Made by a program: the position numbers and the translations under genes. Below, piece by piece: positions 13,701 to 25,959 of a DNA stretch of 64,000 nt (position 1 is the stretch's first letter; each line of letters starts with the position of its first letter). The stretch is from contig JASANG010002323.1 of NCBI GenBank assembly GCA_030248215.1, positions 62,001-126,000 on the forward strand, given 5' to 3'. The notes beneath the pieces are model-generated. The model was given only the letters and a program-made list of their open reading frames with translations. It searched no databases and was not told the DNA's origin. The stretch comes from Enoplolaimus lenunculus (taxonomy: Eukaryota; Nematoda; Enoplea; Enoplida; Thoracostomopsidae).

Positions 13701-16700
13701 TAGTAGTCGTCGGGAAATTGCCATTCGGATAGCCGTCTGAAATAAATACCGGTTTTAGGTTTTGTTTTTGTTTAATTCGGTTCGTCCATGGTTTGATAGT
13801 TAACAGTTAACGAGAATCGATGATGATGATTAATAGAGAAAAGTATGCAACTTACTTCATTTTGTGCGTTTTCAAAACGTAAGTTCTAGTGCGCGATGTT
13901 TTTTTTGTTCCTTACACCATCCATTTTTTTTAGCACGATTTTGTACGCAGAATCAACATCAAGTGTGCATTTTTTTGACAGGTTTGGGATTTCGCACTGT
14001 TGAACAACGACTCGCAAATCGTTTGTGGATCTTCTGAGGCTGAATTGAAAGTTTACAATATATCGTATTTAGAAGATCAGTATCGTGATGGCGAAGTAAG
14101 TATACTGCAAATAGTAAAGTTGCCGCTAGAACTTGAAAGCGGAAGTTGGTTAAAGCTGATAATGACTGGGTTGAGTGGTTGTGATATTGAAACCCTGATC
14201 AGTCGTTTGATTTGATTTCAGAGAGTTCTGTCTAGCTAACAGTTGTTGGATTTTGTAAGTTTTGTGCTTGGACTCGAAGACCGTCTGTCTGTCCGTTAAT
14301 CCAACGCGCTTCTCAGGAAACACAAAACGGATTTCGATGAACTTTTATGTATGAAAGCTTAGTATCGTGAGATGTCAACTCCACATGGGAAACAGTTGAA
14401 TAGAGCTACTGCTTAATTTGCATAAGCTAAATAAGGACTCTTTATAGTATATCGCTAATTATTAGGTATACAAGCAATCTGATTTCAGCGTTAAATTGTT
14501 TTTGTTGATGGGGAAATTGAATAAAAAAGTTAGCTACTTACTTTATAATTAGCATAATGTTACCTATGCCATAAAATATTTAGATAATGACACACTTGAA
14601 AATTAGTTAGCTACTAGCTAGTTACTATTATTATTCATGCTAATGATCGCATCAGGGCTTATTATGTCGTTATATATCGGTTGTATGAACGTTTAGAAAT
14701 ATGGCCTGGGAGGTTACCTAGCTAGTCACTTTCTAATTACCATGACGTGAGGTATATCAGTTAAGCTCGAGTTCTTATTAAACTAAAAGTTAGCAGTATT
14801 TAAGCACTTTTTTCAGTAGGGTTTTTGGGTTCTTGTAAAAATGATCACTTGACTTTGTGATCACTTAAGTTGATTCACAATTATTTTCTGCTGCCCGATT
14901 CTGTGTCTAAGTGATTTACGTTCTTTTACTAGTGGATCCGCAATCTGCGGATTAGTGGTGTAGTGGAATAAAATATTTTTGACCAAAAACGTCAGTTAAG
15001 CTCTTGTTCCATTATACGGTAGATAAGCATTTTTAAATAATGATGGGCTCGTTTACTGTTATAGGAATCGACATCGCAAATGGAGTTCGAGGCAAAGAAA
15101 CTTCGTATTGAAGACGAAAACGAGGACGATACGGGTGATTTGGGCGAAGAACAAAGCTGTGTGAGTATTGCGGCTGCGCTTTTTCTGTCATCACTGGCGG
15201 ATCCAATCCCAGTGGGTTCCAGCCAGGTCTAGGTTTGGAAACAGGGATCCAAATCAAAATTTTGTGTTAAACAGTTGAAAGTGACCTATCGTGTAGCTCC
15301 CAACGCGAAAATTAGAATTTTACTGTTTTATGTTCTCTCATAATGCATTCAGCGTTTTAAGATGTATAAATCAGCTGCTTTGGAGTCCATATTGGTACTT
15401 GTATCATGCAGCTCCGCCCGGCAGTTCATGTACGGTGCCTAACGGTTCTGTAAGAATACAATAGTTACGTGTAATATCATGAGTGGGCAATTTTACTAAA
15501 TATGCAACTTACCATTGAGCCACGATGCAACCGGAATTCCGTTTCCGGTTTGTGGTTGTGTAAACCTGAAATAGAAAATATATTGAATTACTGTGTGCTG
15601 ATGATAATGTCAAATTTAATCAAGGTTTTACTATGATTTCTGGCCATGGTTTTCATTATGAAACGGGCCTGAGCTAATTACTGTAGTTTCATTCAACTAA
15701 GCTTTGACTAAGCACAATGGTGAGCATTGTTGGTTTAATTACAGCTTGATCGTGTACCAGCTGCCGTATGGGTGTCTAAAAACGGGATTATATCACAGGA
15801 ATAGCCTGTTTATAATAGTTAGTTAACATACAAGAAGGTTGAGTAAGAATGCGAGCGGTGCTTCGTAAACTTAAGTGCGAAGATTGAATATTAGAAATCG
15901 TGGAAATTTTATAGTAAACCAAAAGCACTGCTTTTTAATGAATTGGAAAACTTTAAGTATATAACGTATTAAACTGTACTGTTGGATTTGCTCCGTTGTT
16001 TTATTTTCGGTCTAAAGGGGACGCTATTCTTTTATCCTGAGGCATTGTGCGTGTTGTGCCGTATGGCGCTGGTCGCATCGTAAACCAATTTATAAATAAG
16101 AGCTCGCACAAGTACAGCGCAACCACATATAAGGGTATGTTCGGTGTATACGTTTGTGCAGATATGTATTTAAGCGTGTTTTGAAATGCAAACTTGCCGG
16201 CACGCTACTTCGGGTCGGGAAAGGTCGTGTTCAAGCTCTCCACAAAACATCCGACAGTAGAATTTTGATGTCTGTGGTATGTTAGTGCGTGGGGTTTTTT
16301 GTATTAATTTATTTTTTCGAGCAGCAGGTTGCTCATATTTCTGGCAGCTTGATAAGGTTCTAGTAACTTAAGTAACTGTAATATGACGTGCATGTGGAAA
16401 AAAGTTTTAGATACACAGCATTGGCTGTGGTTGTGTACGTCGTTGTTTAACATTCGGGGTGCGCATTTGCATCTGCATGCGCTTGCGACAGCGTAGGTCT
16501 GCGGGTGCACTTAAGTCTTACCATTACTAAGCAAAATGTTTCCTACAAAGATGTGTTGAATCAATGGGGAAAACTTTGCTTGTGTACGGGACTGAAGTAT
16601 TTAGTTTAGATTGCAGGATGCATATAGGCTGTAATATGTTGCATTTTAATTGTTTTATTATTGTTGCAATTGGAATATTTTCAGTCATGTGTAGCTGTGG

Positions 16701-19700
16701 CAGGAAACAGTATTATAATTTGGTATGTATACTTATTTATAGTCAAGTGGAAACAGCGTTGAAGCATGGAGAATTCAAAGCATGGAAGAAATTGTTCAGT
16801 CTGTACAGAAGAAACTGAGGAAGATGCGAAAGAAAGCTGAGAAGGGGTTAGTGTTTTTACTTTACGTAAATATTATGTAGGTGCTGCAACTTGGGATTAG
16901 CTAGAATCGAAGTAAAATTTGTAGCATTACAAATGTGAAGACTTTAAAGGAGAAAATTCGCTACAACGTTGTGTAACACGTTTTGTTCATTTTGCGATAT
17001 GCTTCTTTCAGCAAAATTGATGCCGAAGAACTGAGTGCAACGTCGGAAGAAACATTGAAGAATGATCTCAAATATAAATTTGTCTCGCTTGGTGAACAGA
17101 AATTTGATGCAAAAGTGAAAGCTGTTGATACGTGGAGTAACTCTCCCAAGTTGGATGATTATAAGGTGAGATGCGCCTGATTTCGAATACCTTTATTGTA
17201 GAGAGGGCTATGCAACAGCTGATTTGGGTTAGTAAAGCGTCACTAATTAAGGTCTGATGTGATTTAGAAGGGCCATTGGTTTAGGCTTCAGTAACGCATG
17301 CTCCAAGTTATAAAAAAGCAAAGTTTAGTTGAAATTATTGCATTCAAAAGGAAGTGCAAAATTTCAGTTACTCTATGCAGACCAGTTTTAGTATTGAGTT
17401 TGGCTGACAAGACATGGCACTGTTTTATGAGAGTGAATTATGATTCGCGTAATAACTTTTCATTGTTCGTTTAGTTTGTTGTGTGTTTGGGAAACAATTC
17501 AATGCACTTTTACTCGATGTCGCTTGACAAGTCCCAAAATTCGTGGCCAATTCAAGCATTTGGAAGTAATTCGGCGTTTGGCCACCGCACTGATGTACGA
17601 TCTGTGGCATTTTCAAGCGAAAATACGGCATTTTTGACTGCAAGCGCTGAGAGTGTGAAAGTATGGAATCGGTAAGAGTATGAAGATGCAGAAATTCCAT
17701 TGTTAATTTGTGATACGTGGGTTTTGTGTCTAAATACATCGAACACACGACATGTTACAGTCATGGCTTTGAGGTTTTTGCAATTAAGCTTACTTGATCC
17801 TTTGTATAATGCAAAATACAAAGAAACTTTAAGGTCAGCTTTTTTAATATTGGATGATGACTTTAGAGACATAAGTATGCAACTTACCCATGTTTCTTCC
17901 GCGGCAGCAACGTAGCAGCTCACATTGTTTTTTGGTCGACGTATTCCACATATATTTTATATTGTTACAGATTCATCGCATCACCTGTTCATGATATTGT
18001 TCTGTCATAACCATTTGCTATCTTCTATTGATTAATTTCAGAAATTCGCTTAAATGCATCAGAACAATTCCTTGTAGTAACGTGTTATGTTCGCAATTTG
18101 TTACTGGAGACAGACATATTATAGTCGGAACAAAGGTACTTACTGAAGGCGTCAAGGCAGTTTTGAGCTTTGACAGTTTCAGTTTTGTTTGCTCAGTCGC
18201 GTTCTTAATGGACGTTTGATCAACAATAATTTGTAAAACTTATACAACTTAGGAAACCAATTTTGTTAAAAATCGGTAAAATTAAACACCACCAACCAAA
18301 TCGCATTTGTCTTTGAGTGAACTTCGAAGATGTTTTAGGCATAGTTTAGAAATCATATTACTAGTGCGTCTTTGTGTTCCCAAGAAAGTGTAGTTTTGTG
18401 TTTCACGTTAAAACGAGTACAATTACTTTGTTTAGTCTGGTGAAATTGTCCTGCTTGACGTTGCATCGAGTAGTGTTATTGAAACAAAAGACCAACACAC
18501 CGAAGCTGTATGGGGCATTGATCTATCTAACGACGGGGTAAGCTAGGTTTGTAAAATGCTATCGTTCCAAATTTATGAAACATGACGTAGGTTTTTGAGT
18601 TGGTTTTAATGCAGAGCTGTATTGGTTTTCATAGTTTAGCTTGAGAAAACGCTGGGTAATGATTAAATTGAAACGGTTTGATCTTTGTTAGGTGTCCCGG
18701 TAGTGCTAACTTTTGTAATGTGTTGCTCTGAACAACATTGTTTTCCACAATTTTGCTATTTTAGAATGGGTTTGCTTCGGGAAGCGCTGACAAATCTGTC
18801 AAGTTTTGGGATTTTGAATTGGTTACAACAGAAGATGGCAGGTGAGTAATTTAAGGTAACGGTCGCACACGCGTTCACAATTATTCCAAAATTATCACTA
18901 AGCAATCGCAGTTGCGTTGTGGTTATGTTCATAGTAGCCTCGAGTAGTTCAAATCGCGTTTTCGGGTGCTAGTGTTTCGGAACGCAATGGCGGAGGTACT
19001 TAATTGTGTCTGTGACTGTATTTTTAAAATCATTTGCTGGAATGTCTGAGCATGACAATAATAATTTTGTTTCAGTGAAATAGTTTAAAAATTAACGGCT
19101 TTAAGCAGTATCTCACTTTACGTCGTATTAACCATTTTATTTCAGAAAACAATTATCCGTGTCTCACAAGCGTACATTGAATGTTAAGGAAGATGTTATG
19201 TGTGTAAAATTTAGGTATGTATTTTGGTGGATTTTCTTTGCTGACCAGAAATAAACTTAATGATTGCAAGCTTGCTGAAACAGAATTTAGTTGCGCTTAC
19301 AATTATCTATAGTTCTGAGCATTTACTGTTGGGACTAGTAGACAAGTTTACGCAAACGGTATAGAAACAATACTGGACTCTGAGTGCTGTTTTAGAATAT
19401 CCTCTTGTTTTTAGCCCCAATGGAAAGTTTATTGCTGTCGGATTGTTGGATAATACCATTAAAGTATTTTTCGTTGACACACTAAAGGTAAGTTGATTAG
19501 AAATTGTTCGTTTCGGATTAAAGTAAGAAAAATCTGTACTTGTACATTGTAAAAAATCAGTATCAGAAATGGGTTTGTGACAGCCAACAGCAATGAAGGA
19601 CGCGGAAATTAAGTAGGAAAAGAACGGGATTATAAAGTTTAAGAAAAATAAGATTTAATTTTGGAGTATTTTGAAACATAATGTTTTGAATAAACTCTGG

Positions 19701-22700
19701 GAACTACTTTTTATGCATAAAATCGTTTTCACTGTTTAACCTACTTTAATTTTCTCTAATTTTGGAGTATGTTTAATAGCTGTTTTGTTATCAAATAACA
19801 TAACCTGAACTCTGCAGCTTTTGATAGTTTTCATTTACACAGAATATTGTTGTGTGTGCGAGTTATCCATAATGCGACGTCGGCTGTGGAGAATTTGAAA
19901 AAATTACAGGAACCGGAAAATGAAAAATACATTCCACCGAAAAATTCATTTAAATTTTCATTTTTGCAATATTCATGGTGAAATAACCCGTCTTGGACAT
20001 AGGTATTCACTTTATCTGCTGTATTTTAGATTCGCTTGATGTTTTGTTTTCAGCGATTATCAAGGTTTGCATGCTATACTAATGAAATTTATTTTTATCG
20101 TCATTTTTATTAAAATATCCTTAATTTCAAACGACCAAAATTTTAATACCGGAATTATTAATTCCGGTAAAATTTACTGGAACCGGAATTGGACGGTGAA
20201 AAGATGCCGGAACCGGAACCAGAATTCCGGTTGCACCCTGATATATATCTACATTTATATCTGTAATAGTAATTCTATTGTTTTAGTTTTTCCTAAGCAT
20301 GTACGGTCACAGTTTGCCTGTGTTGTCAATTGATATTTCAAGCGACAGCACACTACTGATTAGTGGCTCTTCAGATAAGAACGTCAAAATATGGGGTCTT
20401 GATTTTGGCGATTGCCACCGGTCTCTGTTCGCGCATGATGACAGGTAATTACGTATAGTTTTATTTTCATTACTAGGTTTTGGATCGAGATACATGAGTT
20501 TTAGTGGTTAACCTTGTCAATATGTCGTTATAACACTACTAGGGTTAGAATTTACCTAGATCGCATTTTAATATTGTGCTTTATTTATAAAAGTAACAGT
20601 TTTGTACCTGATTTTCAAATAAGTTCATTGTGAGCTTATAGGTACGTCGCGCCGTTGAGTACGATATGCTTTATTTTTAGCGTAACTGCAGTTCGTTTTG
20701 TTCCGAAAACTCACTTGTTTTTCACGTGTGGAAAAGACGGTAAAGTCAAACATTGGGACGCAGATTGCTTCGAGAAGGTGCAAGCGTTAGATGTAAGCGC
20801 GAACTAAAACTAATATGAGTTTGCAATGCATTTTCTGCAGCTTTTTGCTACAAACATGATTTTGTGTTGGATTTTATTGTCAATGCATTGATTTTATTAT
20901 TGCTTTTATCGCTTTTAGGCTCATCAAGGTGAAGTATGGACGCTGGCAGTCAGCCCTAGTGGAAATTTCGTTGTAAGCGCTGGCCACGACAAGAGCATAC
21001 GACTATGGGAGAAAACACAGGAAATCCTGGTTCTCGAAGAGGAACAAGAAATGGTTCGAGCTGTTATTTATTGAAAAAATAGTTTATGCAGCTAGTAACA
21101 CGCCATGATGCAGCTAGTAACACACCATGACATTTATTCCAAAAATAGAATTAATTCACGGATGAATACGGTGTCGAAGAGGGTTTCTTTTTCAAATTAG
21201 TCTTCTTTGTTTTGTTTTTAGGAACGAGAAGAGCAATATGAAAAAATGCTCGCGGACGAAGATGACGTGGTAAGTTGAAGTGAAACAATAGTTTTATATG
21301 CAATTATTATCAAAAGTTTTTTTAGAACAAAGTCATAGACTTGAGAAAGAAGCCGGTTTAGTGCTGTATAAAGAAAAATTGCTACGTGATGTTTCGTGTT
21401 CAATAGAATGTAATTAGATTGCGAATAATTTTTGTATGGGGCAAGCATGTAAGACGCTATATATCGTTGGACTGAAATGGCGAGTTATTTGTTTTAGGTG
21501 CCAGGTGAGATTGAGTCTGAAACGTCTTTAGCAGCAAAAAAGACAACTGAAACTGTGAAATCAGTAAGTCTTTTCAATTGTATTGCTGTCATGCGGTGCA
21601 TAGTTTATTTTTATTTTAGCTCATGGGTTGTTTGCCTGTTTTTTGCTTTTTAGAATTCAAAGAGTGGTTCAAATGGTAGCCATACTTTCATGTTCTTTGT
21701 AAAAAATTTCTGACCATGGGAAAGTTGTTTGCGAATGTTTGTATAACATCCGGTTATTTACTTGATGGAACGCGTTTTTAAAGTTCACAATGTCGAGCAT
21801 TGTTTCAGTCAGAATCAATCATATCAGCTCTTGATATTTGTCGAGAAGAAAAAGCAGCTGCCGCAGCAGACGGCATAGACAAACCAGTATGAACGTTTTT
21901 AAGTTGTTTTGTTACCTTCTTTTAATTAAAGTTCGAGCAGTCAGGTTCGGTCATAGAGGGGGACGTCCTGGCCGGCCGCCCATCATAAAATGGTTTATAC
22001 AATGGCTTATACGCCCTTGAGTTGCTTGGGGTAAAATTAAAATGTAAAGGTGACATTTATTAAAGGTCTGGCATGCTCAAAATATAATCTTGGGACAGCC
22101 ACAACAATCGGTATTCACAGCATTGTAGAATGATTTGCAGCACTAGTAAATTTTTCAAAACAGGAAAGATGATGCAATGTTTGGGAATTACGTTTCAGCT
22201 CGTTTGTATTACTTGCATGGTAATTACAATGTATAAAAGTACACATACAGTGTTTAACTTGAAAAGATTTTCAAAGTCTTGTTTATTGTGTATCCATGTT
22301 ACTGGACATAACATAGTACATTATGATGGAAAATAATGGAGGCTGTAGCTGATTCAAAGCGAATAAGAGCACAGTAATCGCAACTCCATCTCTGGTAGCT
22401 GTTCTATAATCCAATGTGAATTTTCGTTCTGCGGCTTGGAACTCGATTGCGAAGGATATAGTTCTATCTGTGACTGTATTTACACATCGATAAATTACAA
22501 GGGTCATGTTAATCTTTTTCTATATAATTGTTTCCAGAAATTATCTCATCCTCTGATATTGGCTTACAAAAGCAAAAGTCTGTCGCATTTTGTCATTGAT
22601 ACGATTAGGACAATAAATTCGAGGTTAGTTTTTTGCCTTTTTTGTGAACTGGTATTGAAATATTTCAATCGTGTAATTTAAAGACCGTTTATTTTGACGC

Positions 22701-25700
22701 AACTTAATGCCAGATATACTCACGGATAGAATTGTAGAGTTGGAAAGTACGAATCTGATCGCTCTCCTTCGTTTCTTATACTCACGCTATTTGAACTGGT
22801 CGAGTAATTGCGATCATAACAGCGCCCACAACCAGGGATGGAAGTCTCGGTCTCGGCAAGTGTCGGGATTTGGTAGGTCTCGGTTTTTTAAGTCTCGGTT
22901 GTATGGAACCGAGACCTGAAGTCCAGAATTCAGCAAATGCCGGTGAACCTGTACAAAGTCGAAGTTAATCACAGTTAACAGTTAGTTTTCAATTGCTAAT
23001 AGTCAACACTAGTTTAAAAGTTTGTAGCGGTCATAGTGACGAATTAATATGATAATTTAGTGTTGTTTTCACAAGAACCACGGATGTAGTGATGTTTGGA
23101 CTCGCGAATTGTGAGCAAATTATATTATAATAGTATAAATTATTTAGGATTTTGTTTTTGCTCGTACATTTTGTGCTAATACACTCGATTCATGCAGTTT
23201 TATGCTTGTGCAACTATCAAATCTTTTTAAAATTCATTCTATCATAACAGAACAGCAACCAGCACGAGAATCATGTATTGAAATTCAGGAATGTAAGTTT
23301 CCTAACTGAGCAGAGTTGAGACATGACTCCATTGAATGTTTGGATCGTTACGAGAATAAAGATATTGTATTTAACAACACTAGATGACAATATTTTAGCG
23401 CTATAATGAGATACAAATGCAGTTAAGACAATCACAAAACTTTGAAAACCGTAAAAAACCTTCAAAAAAGAATTAAACTAATTTAACTTTAAAAATTCAA
23501 ATTTTTTTCGGTAATGATCAAAAATCGACCGAGACCGAGACTTTTCTTGACCGGTCTCAGTTGTCGGGTCTCGGTCTCGGACTCGGTTTTTTTACCGAGA
23601 CCGCTCATACCTGCCCACAACCGCGATTAGTAGTATTAATTAATTATTCAACCGCTTGGAAACGTGGTTACAACAGCGGTTTCAACCGATACCGCGACCC
23701 TGTTGTATATAGGCGACTGGTAGCGAGCAAAGAAAATTCAACCGCGGCCGCAGACGTAACAGCCAATACTGCTATTTAGCTTTTACATTACAAATTTTGT
23801 TGAAAACAGTAAACGGGATCCCGTTTACTGCGTTTACCATTTATACTCGCGTATTTTTTCTGTGTCCTCAACACTGCCACGTCTATGAACAGGATTGCAG
23901 TCGCGTTTTGGAACACCAGTGGTACACGTGATTGCAGTCGCAATTTTGTGTATTAGTGCAAACAATTCGTACTGCGTTTGTAAGCGATTGCGTTCAAGTA
24001 ACCGCAATTAAAATATTGTTTCGAACTTTCGAAGTTAACCGCGACATCGCTGAGCTCTGTTCAAGACGGCATTTTTTATTTTAGCTCGCTGGAAAAGTGT
24101 TTAATTATGATTCCGTTTTCGTACATCTTCGAATTGTTCGATCATTTGGCAGATGTGATCGAAATTGGCTATGAAACAGAATTATCGTGTCGGTGTTTGT
24201 TCTTTTTGATGAGGTACATATATAATGTTTTGAATGAGAAATTGCAATAAACTTATAGTAATATTTGTCCCACGTTGAGAACAAACTCGAAGCCTTAGCG
24301 AAAACCGAAGCCTGTGGATTTAGATCGGGACTTAGTTACGTTACATGTTGTGTGTGAGGAGCACCCCTGAAGTCAGTAGAAGGGTCCTCTGTTAACATTT
24401 TTTGAGAGAACCCCCTGAGTATGAGGGAGTTCCACCATTGGAAGCTGTGGGTGGCGTTAAACATGACACTGGATTGAGAAAACTACATGATATTTCCTGC
24501 AGCAATATTGTGACTGTTAGTTAAGTGTTCAACCTTTCTGACTAGTGTTTGTCTTTTGAGAAAATTATTTTACTGTTTCAGAATTCATCACAATAGCATT
24601 GTTCAGTCTTACACAGCTCTGTCGATAGTTGACCGCGTGCGAACTGTAACGAAATCAAAGGTTAACTCCATTCGCGTAAGTACAGTTGAGCAGACACATG
24701 CAGTTAATTAGCGCTGCTGCGGTAAATAATTTCTGTGTGTGTCTGCGTTCGTGTGCATTTGCGTGCGCGGTTGACCTCAAACTGTTGTTTTTTATCTCAA
24801 ATTTTGGAGGATTTTGGTTCTTATTCGGATTGGAATTGCAACGGTTGTTTATTAAAAATAATGTAGAAGTCAGCAAAACAAAGTATCTGCACCGATATTT
24901 TAAACAAACTTCACTACAGATGTGTGATTTTTTGTGTATTATGTACAGTGGCGAACAGGAAATAGTGCAGTTGTGGTCGTGTTCCAATACCTTTACTCGC
25001 GCCATAAAATTATGAGTGCTCGTTTCTTGGACGCAATCGCTCGCAACAGCGAGTTGACTTGCTTTCTATTACTGTGACCAACCCGCGACCGCAATCGCGA
25101 TTGCTAGTATTTAATATTTTATTCAGCCGAGATGATAAAATTGCTAACGCAAACGCAAATGCGATTACTATGTAATTATATCCGTATTGAGACTAACTAC
25201 GATGATAGAACACTTTTTAGCATTCAGTGTTTTCGCAGTGATTGCTCTTAATTAGAACACAATCGGTCGCAAAAGCGCTATCAAAATGGAGTATAGCTCT
25301 GATATAACTAACAGTGCAACTACGTTCGCTGCTTGTGCGTCTGCGATTTTATAATCAGACGCGCCTTTTGAAATGCAGCTGCAGTTGCCATTACTGGAGA
25401 TCACTACTTGAGGTTTGATATTGCGTGCGAAATTGAGACAGCAATCGCATATTGAAACGTGATTAAGTAGCGAATATAGTAAAGGGCAAACTCCATATAT
25501 AAGATCTCTCCGGCAAAATCAACAAAGAACGTAATCATATTTTGATGGGAGTGTTGGTCCAGGTTCAAGAACCCTGTCTACTAAGCCTAAGCCTAAACTT
25601 AGTATAAACCTAACCGTTACCATATACTAGCATTATGCTAAGCCCTCATAGGCTCGCTGGTCGTCCACTGTTCTTTCTGTCTCTTAAAGAGCAGGCGCTT

Positions 25701-25959
25701 ATAATTAAAAGGGCCATAGTTTTTGTTTCTGTTCGTAACACCGTTTCATGTTTTGTGTTATGATTTGAATGCAGTGTTTGTTGACTTTTTTATATTTAAG
25801 GACACGATTGGGTTCAACATCGCTGCGTTAAGGTTTTTGAAACAGGACTTGGTCGAGAAGCATGACGTTCAGATGTTTGTTGACGCAAGCCAGAAAGTAC
25901 AACAAAAGAAAAAAGCGAAAAAACAGAAAGAAGCTAGTGCATATGTGTTAGGAATGTAG
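1757..25959 (+). CDS. WDR3: WD repeat-containing protein 3 (UTP12-like SSU processome protein), 25 exons
   Basis: Exons: 1757-1912, 2248-2468/9, 2871-2989, 13449-13527, 13982-14095, 15065-15160, 16175-16276, 16743-16846, 17012-17165, 17475-17671, 18042-18135, 18436-18537, 18765-18841, 19146-19214, 19415-19487, 20287-20444, 20681-20792, 20919-21053, 21222-21269, 21498-21563, 21809-21886, 22538-22623, 24085-24213, 24582-24675, 25801-25959. The product is about 940 aa (human 943). It opens [18 protein letters not shown], carries two sets of WD repeats (e.g. [45 protein letters not shown]), a Lys-rich linker in exon 8, the UTP12 C-terminal domain ([25 protein letters not shown]) and a basic tail. 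By family knowledge it is a nucleolar U3 snoRNP/SSU-processome subunit for 18S rRNA maturation. All junctions are GT-AG and phase-compatible except exon 2/3. Start: an ATG in good context, aligned with the human N-terminus. Confidence 0.95.
2469..2870 (+). other. WDR3: WDR3 intron 2 with an off-by-one donor
   Basis: Homology fixes the frames of exon 2 (...LRLLSGGK, ending with codon AAG at 2467-2469) and exon 3 (DCKIIVWDV, from 2871 in phase 0). The only good donor, GTTAAGT at 2469, removes the last G of the lysine codon and breaks the frame. An in-frame join needs TT-AG (or equivalently GT-TA) ends. Candidate causes are a lost G in this sequence (AAGGTTAAGT to AAGTTAAGT), an allele, or a non-canonical intron. 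Confidence 0.7.
2990..7068 (+). other. First part of WDR3 intron 3; no gene recognised
   Basis: This is AT-rich intronic sequence with only short chance reading frames. I see no conserved protein motif, tRNA, TIR element or tandem array in it. Exons 3 and 4 flank an intron of 10,459 bp, by far the longest in this gene. Confidence 0.6.
7077..7398. mobile_element. hAT-like MITE, CAGGGTGCAACCGG family
   Basis: A 322-bp element starts CAGGGTGCAACCGGAAT and ends ATTCTGGTTGCACCCTG, giving imperfect terminal inverted repeats. It is flanked by GTTGATAT (7069-7076) and GTTGATAG (7399-7406), a 7/8 match as expected for an 8-bp hAT target duplication. Subterminal ends are rich in CCGGAATT/TTCCGGTT words. 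It encodes no transposase. Relatives are at 19905, 29453, 33175, 35296, 38059 and 41969. Confidence 0.8.
7485..7631 (+). other. Isolated 48-codon reading frame of unknown origin
   Basis: The frame runs from ATG to TAA in WDR3 intron 3. It contains [20 protein letters not shown] and, further on, [19 protein letters not shown]. Base composition is visibly richer in GC than the surrounding intron, and the peptide looks protein-like rather than random. It directly follows the terminus of a CAGGCCCGTAGCC-type element (GGCTACGGGCCTG, about 7464-7476). I do not recognise the family. It may be an exon fragment carried by a transposon, or chance. Confidence 0.3.
8110..8495. repeat. Diverged tandem duplication, period about 190 bp
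   Basis: Two copies share ordered blocks. TTCATTGTGTGTT occurs near 8126 and 8318; GCGAGCGAGAAAA and GCGGGCGAGAAAA occur near 8199 and 8390; TTTTGTGACC-like, AAAGTGYCNT and ATTCCCATTGTATACG / ATCCCCGTTGTATGCG blocks follow in both. It lies inside WDR3 intron 3 and has no coding capacity. Confidence 0.55.
9240..10975 (-). mobile_element. Decayed non-LTR retrotransposon (LINE), I-like with RNase H, 5'-truncated
   Basis: Read on the minus strand from 10975, the end of a reverse transcriptase appears ([12 protein letters not shown], then [18 protein letters not shown]). It continues with the thumb-like block [20 protein letters not shown] and [15 protein letters not shown] at 10564-10367, then an RNase H domain at 10247-9780: [21 protein letters not shown] and [10 protein letters not shown] followed by [10 protein letters not shown]. 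The YADD core and everything upstream are missing. At least two stops interrupt the RNase H end (a tryptophan and a glutamate position in LIWVPGH...GNE), so it is dead. The order RT then RNase H fits the I/LOA group of clades, but I cannot assign it more finely. The 3' end is probably near the short GATA-type repeat at 9294-9306. Confidence 0.8.
11850..12260. repeat. Diverged tandem duplication, period about 240 bp
   Basis: The copy near 11852-12090 has GGCAAGGTTTTGTAGC, CTAGTCTCGTCACCTTATTT, ACATACACGTTTTATATGGCGG and GTCTATCATG. The copy near 12093-12260 has AGCAAGGTTTTGTGGC, CCAGTCTCGTCATTTTATTT, ACATACACGTTTTAGCTGGCGG and GTCTAGCAGG in the same order. Intronic and non-coding. Confidence 0.6.
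12705..13080. mobile_element. TIR-like element rich in CGACAATTCGTCG words, host of a nested insertion
   Basis: The left part carries CGACATTCCGTCG and CAATTCGTCGACC; the right part carries GGGCGACAAGTTGTCG and GGGCGACGAATTGTCG, roughly the inverse complement. Both ends reach CCCTATATATT or its like. TTTAGGCTTAGCTTAGG sits inside, linking it to other copies with CCTAAG-type motifs. A related fragment is at about 35875-35905. Boundaries are approximate. Confidence 0.45.
12817..12994. mobile_element. GC-rich TIR element nested in the 12705-13080 element
   Basis: A 178-bp insert begins GGGTTGCGC and ends GCGCAACCC (9-bp perfect inverted ends). Its interior is rich in GCCGCCGG and GGCGCGCC words, in sharp contrast to the AT-rich surroundings. 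No clear target duplication was found. It encodes nothing. Confidence 0.5.
13138..13305. mobile_element. hAT-like MITE, GGCCCGTAGCC family
   Basis: The element starts GGGCCCGTAGCCAAGGGGGCC and ends GCTGGCTACGGGCC. The interior has CAGCCTTGCTTGTAACTC ATTGAAAA, shared with the copy at 39815-39980 that has a perfect 8-bp duplication. It lies about 145 bp upstream of WDR3 exon 4. Confidence 0.7.
15528..15600. mobile_element. Fragment of a CAGGGTGCAACCGG-type MITE
   Basis: GATGCAACCGGAATTCCG followed by TTTCCGGTTTGTGG matches the left end of the family at 7077 and 38059. The other end is not recognisable. It lies in WDR3 intron 6. Confidence 0.4.
19905..20240. mobile_element. CAGGGTGCAACCGG-family MITE, left end lost
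   Basis: The right end GAATTCCGGTTGCACCCTG is well preserved. The interior carries the family's ATTCCGGTAAAATTTACTGG and CGGTGAAAAGATGCCGG words and the AT-rich central part seen at 7077. The left terminus has decayed to CAGGAACCGGAAAATG. It sits about 45 bp upstream of WDR3 exon 16. Confidence 0.65.
22833..23613. mobile_element. hAT-like element, CAGGGATGG..GTCTCGG family, with 8-bp target duplication
   Basis: The 781-bp element has ends CAGGGATGGAAGTCTCGGT and ACCGAGACCGCTCATACCTG, imperfect inverted repeats. It is flanked by an exact CCCACAAC on both sides (22825-22832 and 23614-23621), the hAT signature. Subterminal regions are dense in GGTCTCGG words on both sides. No transposase frame is visible. 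It lies in WDR3 intron 22. Relatives are at 45700-46093 and 47213. Confidence 0.85.
23614..25460. repeat. Region with dispersed copies of a CGCGATT/GCAATCGC-rich repeat
   Basis: Segments at 23614-23700 (ACAACCGCGATTAGTAGTATTAAT) and 25082-25140 (CCGCAATCGCGATTGCTAG then TATTTAATATTTTATTCA) look like diverged copies. Similar words recur at 22801-22824, 23890-24060 and 25020-25450. WDR3 exons 23 and 24 lie between them and are not part of the repeat. Unit boundaries were not resolved. Confidence 0.35.

Noticed and set aside
15167-15257. Short inverted-looking segment after WDR3 exon 6 (GGATCCAATCCCAGTGGG ... GGGATCC)
   Set aside because: Too short and without a second copy in the window; could not be called an element.
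24655-25015. Overlapping ~110-codon frames on both strands
   Set aside because: No recognisable domain, in WDR3 intron 24 and next to repeat sequence; both strands open suggests low stop density only.
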